Assembly (NCBI GenBank): GCA_033032865.1
Contig: JAWHQI010000166.1
Location: forward strand, 5,518,001-5,582,000
Reading direction: 5' to 3'
DNA from: Dactylorhiza incarnata
Taxonomy: Eukaryota; Streptophyta; Magnoliopsida; Asparagales; Orchidaceae
DNA: 64,000 bases
A program made the translations under genes and the position numbers. The first letter of the stretch is position 1. Each line of letters starts with the position of its first letter. Shown here in pieces: positions 47,686 through 59,024 of the stretch. The notes under the pieces are model-generated. The model was not told the origin of the DNA and did not search any database. It worked only from the letters and a program-made list of their open reading frames with translations.

Positions 47686-49166
47686 ATGGCATCTTATGAT
47701 CTCGCTTTTTTGGAGGGTCAGAGAATTAGTAGACCTCCACTATTTACTGGGTCAGATTATAATTATTAGAAAAATAGGATGCGACGTTTTCTTATGACCC
47801 TAGATATTGAGGTATGGAATATGGTAGAAGAGGAATACTCTCCTCCTACCATTGTAGTTGGAGAAGTAACATTAGAAAACCTAAGGATAAGTGGGATGAT
47901 AGGGATAACCTTAAATGCAAAAATAACGCCAAGGCCATGAATGCTTTATTTTGTGCATTAGATAGAAATGAATTTAATAGAATTTCCGCATGTATTACTG
48001 CATATGATATTTGAAATTATTTGGAAATTACTCATGAAGGTACATCGCAGGTTAAAGATTCAAAACTTTTCCAACTGGAGTCAGAATATGAAATGTTTTG
48101 GATGGATGAAAGCGAAGATATTGATGCAATGTACACACGCTTCACCAAGATCGTTAATGCCTCCAAAGCTCTTGGAAGACCTTCTCCAATGACAACTTGG
48201 TCCGAAAGATTCTTCGATCTCTTCCTCCAAAATTCAATCAGAAGGTGATGGCTATCTTGGAGTCGCAAAATCTAAGAACGCTCCAGGTTGAGAGCCTCAT
48301 TGGGAATCTCAAAACCCATGAGGTAGAACTCAAGATCCAATTCAATGAATACAACAAGGAGCCAAAGAAGAAGGCGTTGGCACTAAAATCAAAGAAGGGG
48401 TGTCAAGAGGATGAGGATGAAGATGAAGAAAGTCTCTTGGTAAAAAATTTCTGAAAGTTAATGAGAAATACGGAAAGGAGAAACACCTTCCGGAAATATT
48501 TCCAAAAGGATTGAAGATGGGAAGGGTCATCTTCAAAGAAGGAAAAGGAGAGCAACGATGAAGAAGAAAGACCTCCACCAGAATGCTATTATTGTAGGAA
48601 TACCGGGCATATTCAGAGCCAGTGCAAAGTTTTTGAAGGAGAAAAAGGAAAAGCGACACAAAGGAAAGGAAAAGAGGAAGGTGCTAAAAGCTAAAACATG
48701 GGATGACTCCTCCTCCGAAGAATCAAGCGGGTCTTCATCATGCGAAGATGAGGAAGCAAGCATGTGCCTCATGGGATATGGAAACGACGACGATGATACC
48801 AGTGTTCTTAGCGGCACTGAGGTAACTCTTCCCACTTATGATGAACTTTTTAATGAATTTCTTGAAATTTGCAAAGCTTTTGATAAAAATATGAAAGATT
48901 GTATTTTATTGAATAGTGAAAATGAATCTCTAATTAAAGAAAATCAAAAGCATTCCAAAAAATTAATTGTCATAGAAAAAAGAAAGGTTTCTTGCCAAGA
49001 GTGTGATCACTCCATTAAAATGGCAAAAGATATTGAAGATTCTCTTTCTAAAGCCTTCTCCAATGCCAAAACTCTTACAAAAGAGAAGGGGGAATTAGAA
49101 AGGAAATTAGAAGCCTCTCTTTTGCAAATTAAGAATAATAAATAAGGGTTTTGAAAATAGGTGTGT
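47686..49166 (+). pseudogene. gag: SIR1 gag, first segment
   Basis: ATG at 47686 (MASYDLAFLEGQRISRPPLF). The reading uses all three frames: a stop replaces Trp before KNRMRRFL; PKDKWDDRDNL, NALFCALDRNEFNRI and a TGA for Trp before NYLEITHEGTSQVKDSK follow; then RKILRSLPPKFNQKV; then an acidic and basic stretch (EDEDEDEESL) and a helical region (FNEFLEICKAFDKNMKDC). After a one-base shift near 49140 the frame runs NKGFENRCV into the ATHn insertion at 49167-49171. Gag would form the particle; both Trp stops are G-to-A changes. Confidence 0.85.
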
Positions 49167-49171
49167 CATGC

Positions 49172-50597
49172 AGATGCGTCACGGCAAGTGCACCGGTCGC
49201 ATGCAAGAAATAGTTGGGAGGCAACTCCCCAGATATCGATCTCTCAGGGAATGCAAGTTGTGGTGACAAGCAAATAGAGTGAGGTGATTGTTACGACGAG
49301 TAAAAGAATGTAAAAACAAGGGCGTTGTGATTGGTGTCCTAAGCTATTGCAGAAATGAGAGAAATGCGGGTCGAAAGCACCGCTTCGCAAAGTGGGGGTG
49401 AGTGCAGCGGCCGCGATGCCGCGCTTCAGTATATGGGTGAAATGGCCACAGTGCGGGGTTTTGTGAGGGTCTTATTCACCTCTTCGCCAACATCACCACT
49501 AGCAATTGCTAGATGGCTAGCTAGAACTTGTGTATGGAAGTGGAGTGGGGGTGGAGCGCATCACAACAAAGCATCAAGTGAAGGGTAAAACAAGAATAAG
49601 CTTCCATTCATAGACAAATAGAGATTAATCCAGTTCATTACAACAGTTAAGAATACATTTCCAAAAAGAGAGAGGGTAGAGGAAACCACGAGATGAGAAG
49701 CCTCGCCATAGATCTTGGCCGGAATGGGGGGTCGTCACGCATCCTCCGAGCTCAGTCCTTGGTTGCTTCTGGGGTTCAGAGGCTGTCACTACCTCCAAAC
49801 GTCATCCGTCATCTTCTCAGAGCTAGGTCTCGTCCACTTAGCCCAATGGAGATGCCACACCTTGAAATACATGTTGTAGATGGCGGGGAATGCTTTTGGT
49901 ACCCTTGATGGAGCTTAGGATCGATGGATGAAGCTTTCCCAAGGAAGGAGAAGGATGGATGGAGCTTGGAGAGGGAAAACAGCAGAAGCTTGCGGAAGAA
50001 CTCGCGCCCAAAACTGTGCACTATGCCATAGAATCGCGGAGCCGGTCTTTAACTACGGAGCAGAGTAAACACTGCTCACGATCAGTGGCGCATGACTAGT
50101 GGTCGTGCGCGAAGGAATGCCTGTGATCGTGCGCGGTCAACCTGTAGCAGAGGGGAAGATAGGAAAATAATGCACGGTTATTGGCGCACGACCAGTGGTC
50201 GTGCGCGAAGAAGTCCAATGATCATGCGAACATCTCTGTTTGGTAAGGGGAATTAACGCACGACCAGTGGTCGTGCGCCTAATCGTGCGCAAAGGAAAAC
50301 AAACGATCAGTGGCTTTTTAGGCCAAAATTCGCCCCAATCCATTCCGTGCGTTCACATGATCCTTGTACCTGCATGAAAAACATACTAGACCACTGATCC
50401 GTGCACACCACGGGATCCACAGAACAAGCATAAAGTAATATATAACAAAATCACGCCACGAAGAGGGTAAGGAATGCACTATAGTTGAGAATATGAAATG
50501 CTATCAATATAAGCATAGATGAGCAGTAAATGAAGTGCAAAGGAATGATAAACAACCCAGATGAGCCTGAAAATCACTATATAAATCGGACTCTACA
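49172..50597 (-). repeat. ATHn 3' LTR (1426 bp)
   Basis: Starts AGATGCGTCACGG, where the partner has TGATGTGTCACGG. U3 contains GCACGACCAGTGGTCGTGC palindromes at 50184-50206 and 50257-50277 and a diverged copy near 50084. A 77-codon frame antisense to the element (49355) recurs in the other LTR and is not a supported gene. Confidence 0.9.
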
Positions 50598-50612
50598 CAC
50601 CCCCAGACTTAC
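50598..50612 (-). promoter_or_regulatory. ATHn polypurine tract
   Basis: The minus strand reads GTAAGTCTGGGGGTG directly before the LTR. A near copy, GTAAGTCTGGGGGAGAGT, lies at 51972-51989. Confidence 0.75.
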
Positions 50613-52198
50613 CTGTTTGCGCGTCCCGAACAAACTATTCTCGGCGGACGGGAAAAACAAGGGTTAGAGAGGTGATAGTGGCTAGGAGTAATATGCGAAA
50701 TCAAATAATCACGTGCATAAAACTCTCGTATAAGAAATTTCTACTATGCAAAGTAATTTACAAATATCTAAAATAGTAAATAAGAGATTAGTTTACTCAA
50801 AAGCTGAACCATATGTGATCTGCCAGTCACGTGTAGGGAGAATGTAGGGACACGCACAGAAAAGTATTTCAAAAAATATGGGATAAGGAACTAACTCCAT
50901 CGAAATCCATCAGTGTCAGGAGCCATAAGCTTGCACTTTCGCACTCTCTCCACAGCATTAGGTAAAACTACACACAAGTCAATAGGGCTTTCGGGTAAAC
51001 ATGTGGCTTAGGTTGCGGTAGGGTATACAATGATAAACTCGGAGGCTAACGCACCTAAAACATTTGAGCAATACAATTTGTAAACCCCGGCAACAAATAA
51101 AGTTGATGTGTTCATCGCCAACACCAAATATAAAGTAATTCCTATCAAACAATTCAGAATTTCTGAATTAGAATATAAAGCTCAGATTTTTTTTTCTTTT
51201 GAAGCGCTAATTTTTTCAATTTTCAGCTCACTAATACTTTTTTTTTTCAACTTAAGAAATCCAAATGTGTGTCCATAAATAACAACACAACATAATAATC
51301 AGTTATACTATAAAGCTCGAAACATGTGCGCATACATGTTTGGTAATCTTGGCTTAAGCGAGAGCGGTGGAGCTAAATAGAAAAGGTGGGATAGGCTCAA
51401 AATTGGTTAGCAAGGGTGAATTTCTGGTTTTGGCTCAAAGCTCAAATGGTCCAAAGAATGGCCTACATCATGCTAATGCGTTAGGACTACCCGGTGCCTA
51501 TGTTTCGAGAGTCGCTAGGGGCGAGTTCTTTGCCACCAAGAAAGATAACTCTTTCTCCCGACTCGAGAAATACGAATCTAGCGTTCGATACCAACTCACC
51601 TACACTACCGGTAGATCGACACAGGTTCATGCTTTGAGTAAAATAAAACTCTAATTACTAGATTAGATATGAATAAAGATACAACACATGAAAATAGAAA
51701 TAACTTCTACACAAAATTCTATGCAAAACATGAGTATTCAATTAGAACACTACTGGAGTCAACATCGTACTCCAAACCACAATTCCTAGCTAACACAATT
51801 GACTTCCCGGCTCCATTCCAAAAGGAAATTTGGCACGGTAGCACTCGCAAGTGCGTGCATAGTGGGTGCAATGTGTGCGTCCCACATAAAAAATTGATAA
51901 ACTGAAATAAACTGAAAGCTAAAATAATAACACTACCGGAATGCGTGCGTGCGTGCACGTGCATGGTTCTCACTCTCCCCCAGACTTACATGAAAGCATA
52001 ATCTAAAATATGATTCTTTAAACTTTAAACTAAGGAGAAAAGGGAGAGTGTACCCCATGCTCAGAAGTGAGCATACCAGAAGAATTGGCATTAAGAATCT
52101 CTTCCGCAACAATCAACCGAGCTCCTGAAAGGTTAGCAAAAACAAAACACAAGAACATTTGGAATAATAAACTAAGCAAGTGGAACTAGGAAGTTCCA
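50613..52198 (-). other. ATHn non-coding 3' region
   Basis: No gene seen. Its minus strand near 51330-51410 aligns by eye with ATH1 10340-10480 (TTTTGAGCCTATCCCACCTT against TTTTGAGCCTTTTCCCATGT, and a shared AAGCCAA...CCAAAC block). The upstream polypurine-like motif lies at 51972-51989. Confidence 0.65.
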
Positions 52199-52215
52199 TT
52201 GGGTTGTCTCCCAAG
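52199..52215 (-). promoter_or_regulatory. Athila post-pol hairpin in ATHn
   Basis: The minus strand reads CTTGGGAGACAACCCAA, the counterpart of 9547-9564 in ATH1 with one loop change. It lies downstream of the gag-like frame, although there is no pol. Confidence 0.65.
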
Positions 52216-52331
52216 AGCCCTTTTGTTTTATGTCCTTAAGGTGGACCAAATACCTGTATAAAGCAGTTTATAAAGTCTAGGAATAAGCAAAAGTCAATAA
52301 ATTCTAAATATTATTACAAGCTCAAAACAAA

Positions 52332-53480
52332 TCAGCTATAAGCTGGTTTGAAGTAATGACAACTGATGAAAGAAAAAGGTCCGGGGACTCGGTAGTAGGG
52401 GTGGAAATTAAGTAGTATGCCCAGCCTCCAACCCCAAATCTCCTCCTTTTTCACTCTCTTCTTCTCCTCCAGTATTATGTCTTCAAAGAAAAACTGCTTA
52501 CCCCCTTGTAACCAATCCTCAAGGGAAAGCACCAACGATGATGAGGAAATAAGATGTTCCTTCACTGTACCTTCCTCATCCCGCCAGGCTTTCGGCTCCT
52601 CCATGCATAAGGTCTGATCAACCGGAGGAGGGGCATCCTGCATCCTTGTACATAAAGAAAGGGGGTCAGGAAATAAATTGGAAGAAAAACTAAAAGAAAT
52701 CTCATCTTAGGGGATAATACCGGCTTCATCCCCCATAGGGTGCGGCAATGACAAACTGATGATATCATCGAAGATTTCACTAGACTCAACAGCGCACGCA
52801 ATGACCTCCTCTATAACTTGGACTTCCTCACACTGGACCGAAATGGTTGCTTCAGCACAATCGAGACTGTCCTCCTCCATGAGAGTGGGCACGACACTGC
52901 GCAGGTCTGCAACATCCTGCAGATTGACCTCAATGATAACATCAGAAATAGATGTTGTTTCATGTGTAGTGGGAGAAGACGTGCTTCTTAAGAGTTCGGG
53001 CTCACTCTCCACACAAGGGCACAAATCCACGCAAAGTGGTACATGAACCGAAGAGGTATGGGGGGTCGCATCAGAAACAGAGTCATGAGGGACACTGATG
53101 CACGTGTCGATTCCAGAGCCTTGAAGAAGTGAAGGTGGAAGTGACACGTAATCAGTGGAAGGAGCTGTGCTAGCAGAATTCGAAGATGGGATGATCTGGA
53201 TATCCGGCTCATCGTCATCCGCCAACTGGCGAAGATAATAAGCATGGTCCTTCAAGGCATGCTCTCTACTTTTGCAAAATAAACACTGCTTTACCGGCTT
53301 CGCCGGCAGCAAAGGTGCGGCAGTCGCCTAAAATTGCGACAACGGAGGCGCAGTAGAGTAGACAAAAGATTTATAAGCTCCGTACGGTTTCTGAACAACA
53401 CCATACTCTTTGGGACACCTATCACTAGCATGTGATGTGTCCCCACACCAACGACATCGGATATTCAAATGCACCCACAT
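52332..53480 (-). pseudogene. ATHn gag-like zinc-knuckle protein, two in-frame stops
   Basis: One minus-strand frame runs from an ATG at 53480 to a stop at 52332, broken by TAG at 53328-53330 and TAA at 52707-52709. Near the start is CRWCGDTSHASDRC, a C-X2-C-X4-H-X4-C knuckle. After the first stop comes CLFCKSREHALKDH, with the same spacing but a final His. The middle is long, acidic and Ser/Thr-rich (SNSASTAPSTDY, EVNLQDVADL). The last part (EDWLQGGKQFFFEDIILEEK) is charged. I recognise only the nucleocapsid-type fingers; the rest matches no domain known to me. The function as an RNA-binding gag relative is inferred from fingers and position. Confidence 0.6.
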
Positions 53481-53584
53481 GATACAGAAGAAGAAAATAA
53501 CATGATAAAGAATAAATTAAAAAGAAAAAAGACTCAATCGAAAATAATCAATTCACAACCAAAATCTCATCACGCCTGCACTCC

Positions 53585-53604
53585 CCGGCAACGGCGCCAA
53601 AAAC
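53585..53604 (-). promoter_or_regulatory. ATHn primer binding site
   Basis: The minus strand reads TTTTTGGCGCCGTTGCCGGG beginning a couple of bases after the LTR, the hallmark primer site of Athila and related elements, as I recall complementary to tRNA-Asp. Confidence 0.85.
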
Positions 53605-53605
53605 T

Positions 53606-55029
53606 TGATGTGTCACGGCAAGTGCAGCAGTCGCGTGCAAGTAATAGTTGAGGGGCAACTCATCAGATATCGATCTCTCAGGGAATGCAAGTTGTGGTGA
53701 CAAGAAAATAGAGTGAGGTGATTGTTACGACGAGTAAAAGAAAGTAAAAACAAGGGCGTTGTGATTGGTGTCCTAAGCTATTGCAGAAATGAGAGAAATG
53801 CGGGTCGAAAGCACCGCTTCGCAAAGTGGGGGTGAGTGCAGAGGCCGCGATGTCGCGATTCGGTATGTGGGTGAAATGGCCACAGTGATGGGTTTTGTGA
53901 GGGTCGTATTCACCACTTCGCCAACATCACCACTAGCAATTGCTAGATGGCTAGCTAGAACGTGTGTATGGAAGTGGAGTTGGGGCGGAGCGCATCACAA
54001 CAAAGCATCAAGTGAAGAATAAAACAAGAATAAGCTTCCTTTCATAGACAAATAGAGATTAATCCAGTTCATTACAACAGTAAAGAATACATTTCCAAAA
54101 AGAGAGAGGGTAGAGGAAACCATGAGATGAGAAGCCTCGTCGTGGATCTTGGCCGGAATGGGGGGTCATCACGCCTCCTCCGAGCTTAGTCCTTGGTTGC
54201 TCCCGGGGTTCAGAGGCTGTCACTACCTCCAACGTCATCCGTCTTCTTCTCAGAGCTGGGTCACTTCCACTTAGCCCAATGGAGATGCCACACCTTGAAA
54301 TACTTGCTGTAGATGGTGGGGAATTCTTTCGGGACCCTTGATGGAGCTTAGGATCGATGGATGAAGCTTTCCCAAGGAAGGAGATGGATGGATGGAGCTT
54401 GGAGAGGGAAAACGACGGAAGCTTGCGGAAGAACTCGTGCCCAAAACTGTGCTCTTTGCCCTAGAATCGCGGACCGGTATTTAAATACGGAGCAGAGTAA
54501 ACATTGCGCACGATTAGTGGCGCACGACAAGTGGTCGTGTGCGAAGGAATGCTTGTGATCGTGCGCGGTCAACCTGTAGCAGAGGGGAAGATAGGAAAAT
54601 TACGCACGGTCAGTGGCGCACGACCAGTGGTCGTGCGCGAAGAAGTCCTATGATCATGCAAACTTCTCTGTTTGGTAAGGGGAATTAACGCACGACCAGT
54701 GGTCGTGCGCCTGATCGTGCGCGAAGGAAAATGCACGATCAGTGGATTTTTAGGCCAAAATTCGCCCCAATCCATTCTAAGCGTTCACATGATCCTTGTA
54801 CCTACATGAAAAACATACTAGACCACAGATCCGTGCACACCGCAGGATCCATAGAACAGTCATAAAGTAATATATAACGAAATCACGCCACGAAGAGGGT
54901 AGGGAATGCACTATAGTTGAAAATATGAAATGTTATCAATATAAGCATATATGAGTAGTAAATGAAGTGCAAAGGAAAGATAAACAACCCAGATGAGCCC
55001 GGAAATCACTATATAAACTGGACTCATCA
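53606..55029 (-). repeat. ATHn 5' LTR (1424 bp)
   Basis: TGATGTGTCACGG...GACTCATCA. U3 palindromes at 54616-54638 and 54689-54709 and a diverged one near 54521 lie upstream (minus strand) of TATTTAAATA at about 54479-54488. It is followed by aatgc and SIR1 gag. Confidence 0.9.
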
Positions 55030-55492
55030 AATGCTTGTAAAAGAAAATTCATCACGTAAAACACAAGTTCATGATCTCACCATGGCCACTAAAAAATTTG
55101 GAATATGCCAAAAATCACTGGATATGATTTTAGGGAACCAGTGCTACAGTTCTGAAAAATTTGGGCTCAGATATGGAGGTGAGGGCTGCCGCCTGACCCT
55201 AGCCACTAACCCCGACGCTAGCACCTCATACAAGAACTCAACATTTTCGTTTGCAAAATATTTTTCTTCTATAAAAATGATTCCTTCCAGGAGGAATAAC
55301 ACAAAATTTCAGAAAATGGTCTCAACCCCTTTTATTTCATGTGCAAACTGTTATAGGTTAGGTCACACATCTAGTTCTTGCAGGAAAGTAAAACAAAATA
55401 CTTTAAAGCAAATCTGGGTACCTAAGACTTCCACTTATTCTATGGGTGGTACCGCTTGGGTATCCGGATCTTTACTCTCATATTCTTTCTAG
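55030..55492 (+). pseudogene. gag: SIR1 gag, second segment with zinc knuckle
   Basis: Resumes gag after ATHn: MLVKENSSRKTQVHDLTMAT, a low-complexity part and the zinc knuckle CANCYRLGHTSSSC (C-X2-C-X4-H-X4-C), then KQIWVPK. The ORF that begins at 54962 lies partly in the ATHn LTR, so that start is artificial. A TAG at 55490-55492 separates it from protease in the same frame; SIRE elements normally read through here as one polyprotein. Confidence 0.88.
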
Positions 55493-58400
55493 ATGTGCAG
55501 GAAGGCTAAGGACAATAAAGACACGTGGTACTTGGATTCTAGATGCTTCAAGCACATGACGGGCAATAAAGCAAAGTTCGTTAGCCTAGAAAAGAAGAAG
55601 GGAGGGATCGTGACGTTTGGCGATAACAGAAAAGGAAGGATCATGAGAATTGGTACAGTTGGTAACGAATCCTTTACGATATCTAATGTTCTTTATGTAA
55701 AAGGGCTAAAACACAATCTAATTTCTATTAGCCAATTATGCGATAAAGGATTAGATGTTTTATTTGAATCTTCCACTAATTTATGCAAAATATCCAATCC
55801 TACTACAAAAGATATTTTACTAACTGCACCAAGAATACATAATATTTATATAGTTTCTTTTCATGATCTTTCTAAATCATCTATAAAATATTTTATCACT
55901 AAAAATGATGAATTAGAACTTTGGCATAGACGGCTAGGACATGCTAGCACAAAGCTTATTGTAAAACTTGCCAAAAGTGATTTAATTAGAGGATTGCCTA
56001 GGTTAACTGGAACTTTACTTTCACTTTGTTCATCATGTCAAATGAGTAAATTTACTAGATCCTCTTTCAAAAGTAAAAAATTTGTTTCTACTACAAGACC
56101 CTTGCAATTAATTCATATGGATCTTTTTGGTCCCGTTAGCACCGCAAGTCTTGGTGGTAGATCATATAAATATGTTTTAAAAGATGATTTTTCAAGATAT
56201 TGTTGGACACTATTTCTCTCATCCAAATCCGGCGCGTTTTGCGAATTTGCAAAACTATGTACTCGTATTCAAAATGAAAGTGATTTAAAAATAAAATGCA
56301 TTCGCTCGGATCATGGAGGAAAATTTGAAAATGAAAAGTTTACATCTTTTTGTGATATGTTAGGCATTAACATGAGTTCTCCACACCACGCACACCACAT
56401 CAAAATGGTGTTGTAGAAAGAAAGAATAGGACAATTCAAGAACTAACCCGCACTATGCTATGTGAATATAAATTGCCTAAATCCTTTTGGGCCGAAGCCG
56501 TAAATACCTCATGTTATGTTATGAATAGAATCATGCTTCGCCCATCTCTTAATCACACACCATATGAACTTTATTTTCAAAAGAAGCCTACTTTATCCTA
56601 CTTCAAAGTTTTTGGTTGTAAATATTTTATTTTCAATACTAAAGATAGCTTGGGAAAGTTTGATGAAAAATGCGATGAAGGAACTTTTCTTGGATACTCT
56701 TCAACTAGTAAAGCTTATAGAATTTTTAATTAAAGAACTAGTAAAGTTGAAGAGGCGATTAATGTGAAATTTGATGAGCTTGTTCCTTGTGTAGAAAGAC
56801 TTTTCACGGTCAAAGAGGATGATCTCTTACCACCTTTGGAGCATGATGATGAGGAACCTTCCAAAGAAGTGGAAGAGGAGGCCAAGGAAGATGATTATGT
56901 ACCTCCAAGTGCCTTGAAATTTACAAAGGATCATCCACGGGAACTTATAATTGGTGAACCATCCATTGGGGTTAGAACTCGCTCTTCTCTTCATGAATCT
57001 TATTCAAATATTTGTTTTGTTTTTGAAATTGAACCAAAACCGTTTCAACCGCTTTAAATGATGAATTTTGGTTTTTGGCTATGAATGAAGAGTTAGAACA
57101 ATTTGAGCGTCATAATGTTTGGAAATTAGTAGAAAGACCATCTAATCACCCAATTGTATGTGTAAAATGGATTTTTAAAAATAAATTAGATGGTGGTTCT
57201 AGAATCACTATAAATAAAGCACGCTTAGAACACAAGGATATTCACAAATCAAGGGGATAGATTTTGATGAAATTTTTGCACCCGTTGCTATATTGGAATC
57301 TATACGAATTTTTCTAGCATTTGCAAGCTTTAAAAGAATAAAATTATTTCAAATGGATGTAAAAAAGTGTTTTTCTAAACGGGTTTGTAAAAGAAGAAGT
57401 TTATGTTGAACAACCCCCCCCCCCCCCCCCCCCCCCCGTTTTATTAGTGAAAAATTTCCCAATCATGTTTATAAACTAGAAAAAATGCTTTATGGTTTAA
57501 AATAAGCGCTCCGTGCATGGTATGAAAGACTTACATCATTATTATTAAAGCACGGTTATATTATGGGAAGTGCTGATAATACTCTCTTCATTAAGCACAA
57601 TAATGATGATATAATTATTTTGCAAATACATGTTGATGATATAATCTTTCGATCTACTAATGAAGAGTTGTGTAATGAAGTCATTTTAGTGATGAAAAAT
57701 GAATTTGAAATGAGTCTAGTAGGAGAACTTTCTTATTTTCTTGGTTTTCAAATATCACACATAAATGATGGTATTTTTATATGTCAATCTAAATATGTCC
57801 ATGATATGCTTAAACGCTTTGGATTTGAAAACCTTAAACATGCTTCTACACCAATGAGTGCATCACTAAAATTAGAAAAAGATGAATTGGTAATTTCAAT
57901 TGATCAAACTTTAGATAGAGGTATGATAGGATCTCTACTTTATCTAAGTTCAACTAGACCCGATATTATGTTTGCCGTATGTTTATGTGCTCTATTTCTA
58001 GCCAATCCAAATGAATCTCATTTAAAAGCGGTAAAACATATTTTTAGATATCTAATTGGGTCAACTAGATTAAGATTATGGTACCCTCACAATAATTCAT
58101 TTACACATCACGACTATTCTAACTTGGACTACGCCGGATGCTCACTTGATAGAAAAAGCACTAGCGGTACTTGCCATTTTCTAGGACCTTCATTAGTTGC
58201 ATGGTCTAGTAGGAAACAAAATTCGGTTGCACTCTCCACCACAGAGGCCGAATATATTGCACTAGGAAGTTTTTGTGCACAAGCACTATGGATGGGCCAA
58301 ACTCTAGAGGACTTTGGTTTTCATCTAAAACATATTGAATTAAAATGTGACAACAAAAGTGCCATTGATCTTACAAATAATCTGGTACACCATTCTAGAT

Positions 58401-58574
58401 CAAAATATAGATGTACGATATCATTTCATAAGGGATCACATTAAAAAGGAAAATGTTAGAATAAGTTTCATTGGCATGGACTATCAACTTGTTGATATTT
58501 TCACTAAACCTCTTCCGGATGCAAGGTTTCAAATGTTAAGGTTAGAATTAGGAGTCTTAGACAACTTAGGATGA
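55493..58574 (+). pseudogene. pol: SIR1 pol (protease, integrase, reverse transcriptase, RNase H)
   Basis: Copia order. Protease: TWYLDSRCFKHMTG, with Arg in place of the active-site Gly. GAG-pre-integrase: LWHRRLGHAS...CSSCQMSK. Integrase: Asp in HMDLFGP, Asp in RSDHGGKFE and, after a frameshift near 56393, Glu in the V-V-E-R-K block. A TAA at 56731 and shifts near 57057, 57230 and 57365 follow. Reverse transcriptase: LFQMDVK, a 24-C run (57414-57437) at the Pro-Pro-Gly-Phe position, a stop after YGLK, then IHVDDIIFRST (catalytic Asp pair). RNase H: YAGCSLDRKSTSG, STTEAEY, a final shift near 58400, DIFTKPL. At least five frameshifts and three stops; inactive. Confidence 0.9.
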
Positions 58575-59024
58575 GTTATATGAAAAATGCAAAAGTTTTA
58601 TGCAATTTGAGCAATCAAAACATCTCCAAAAATTACAAAATTTCTGCATAAGACAACTCTTAAGACTCTTAATAAATATAAAAAAAATAGAATTTTAAAA
58701 TTCTCAATATTTCACTCAGTGTTTGTCACGCTAGTGCTAGCACCGACGCTAGTGCGAGTCTTCAATTTTTCTGTTTTTTTTAATTTCTAAAAATCTATAA
58801 AAGTATGTTAGTTTATATGTACTATTTAGTTTTGTATTTCTGACCTTTGTTATTTTTGTTTTATTAATATTATGAAAATCAACTACAAATTTCAAAATTT
58901 AAAAATACAAAATATGTTTTTGTTTTTCTGTTTTTTTTCTTTCATTAAAAATTTCAAAAAAAATTTGTATGATCTTTATTGTTAATATCAAGCATGTATG
59001 AATTATATAACTTAGAATTATTTA
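58575..59024 (+). other. SIR1 non-coding tail
   Basis: 450 bases of AT-rich sequence after pol with one GCTAGTGCTAGCACC motif near 58731, echoing the GCGCTAGC motifs of the LTR. No env-like frame is seen before SIR3 begins. Confidence 0.65.

Larger units (their letters stand above)
49172..55029 (-). mobile_element. ATHn: non-autonomous Athila-like element, gag-like frame only
   Basis: 5.86-kb insertion in SIR1 gag with target duplication catgc/aatgc. LTRs are 1426 and 1424 bp. Next to the right LTR the minus strand has TTTTTGGCGCCGTTGCCGGG, the Athila-type primer site (thought to match Asp tRNA). The 3-kb core has a zinc-knuckle frame, an Athila post-pol hairpin and two polypurine motifs 1.38 kb apart, but no pol. 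Confidence 0.9.
13089..59024 (+). mobile_element. SIR1: SIRE/Maximus-type copia element, broken by three insertions
   Basis: Starts TGTTGGACATG at 13089 within the ATH1 LTR, with putative target duplication accgg at 13084-13088 (partner outside the window). Pieces: 5' LTR (13089-13796 and 47248-47636), primer site (47639), gag (47686-49166 and 55030-55492), pol (55493-58574) and non-coding 3' tail to 59024. It is interrupted by TEK1, ATHn and SIR3. No 3' LTR is in the window. Lineage comes from the gag order, the AGTGGTATCAAAGC primer site and the LTR ends. Confidence 0.88.

Noticed and set aside
35838..53604. Primer sites as tRNA gene fragments
   Set aside because: Only 8-20 bases complementary to tRNA 3' ends, all adjacent to LTRs; no cloverleaf is present.
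49355..54022. Matching 77-codon plus-strand frames at 49355 and 53789
   Set aside because: Both lie in the two ATHn LTRs, so the match is the LTR repeat itself; antisense to the element and with no recognisable domain.
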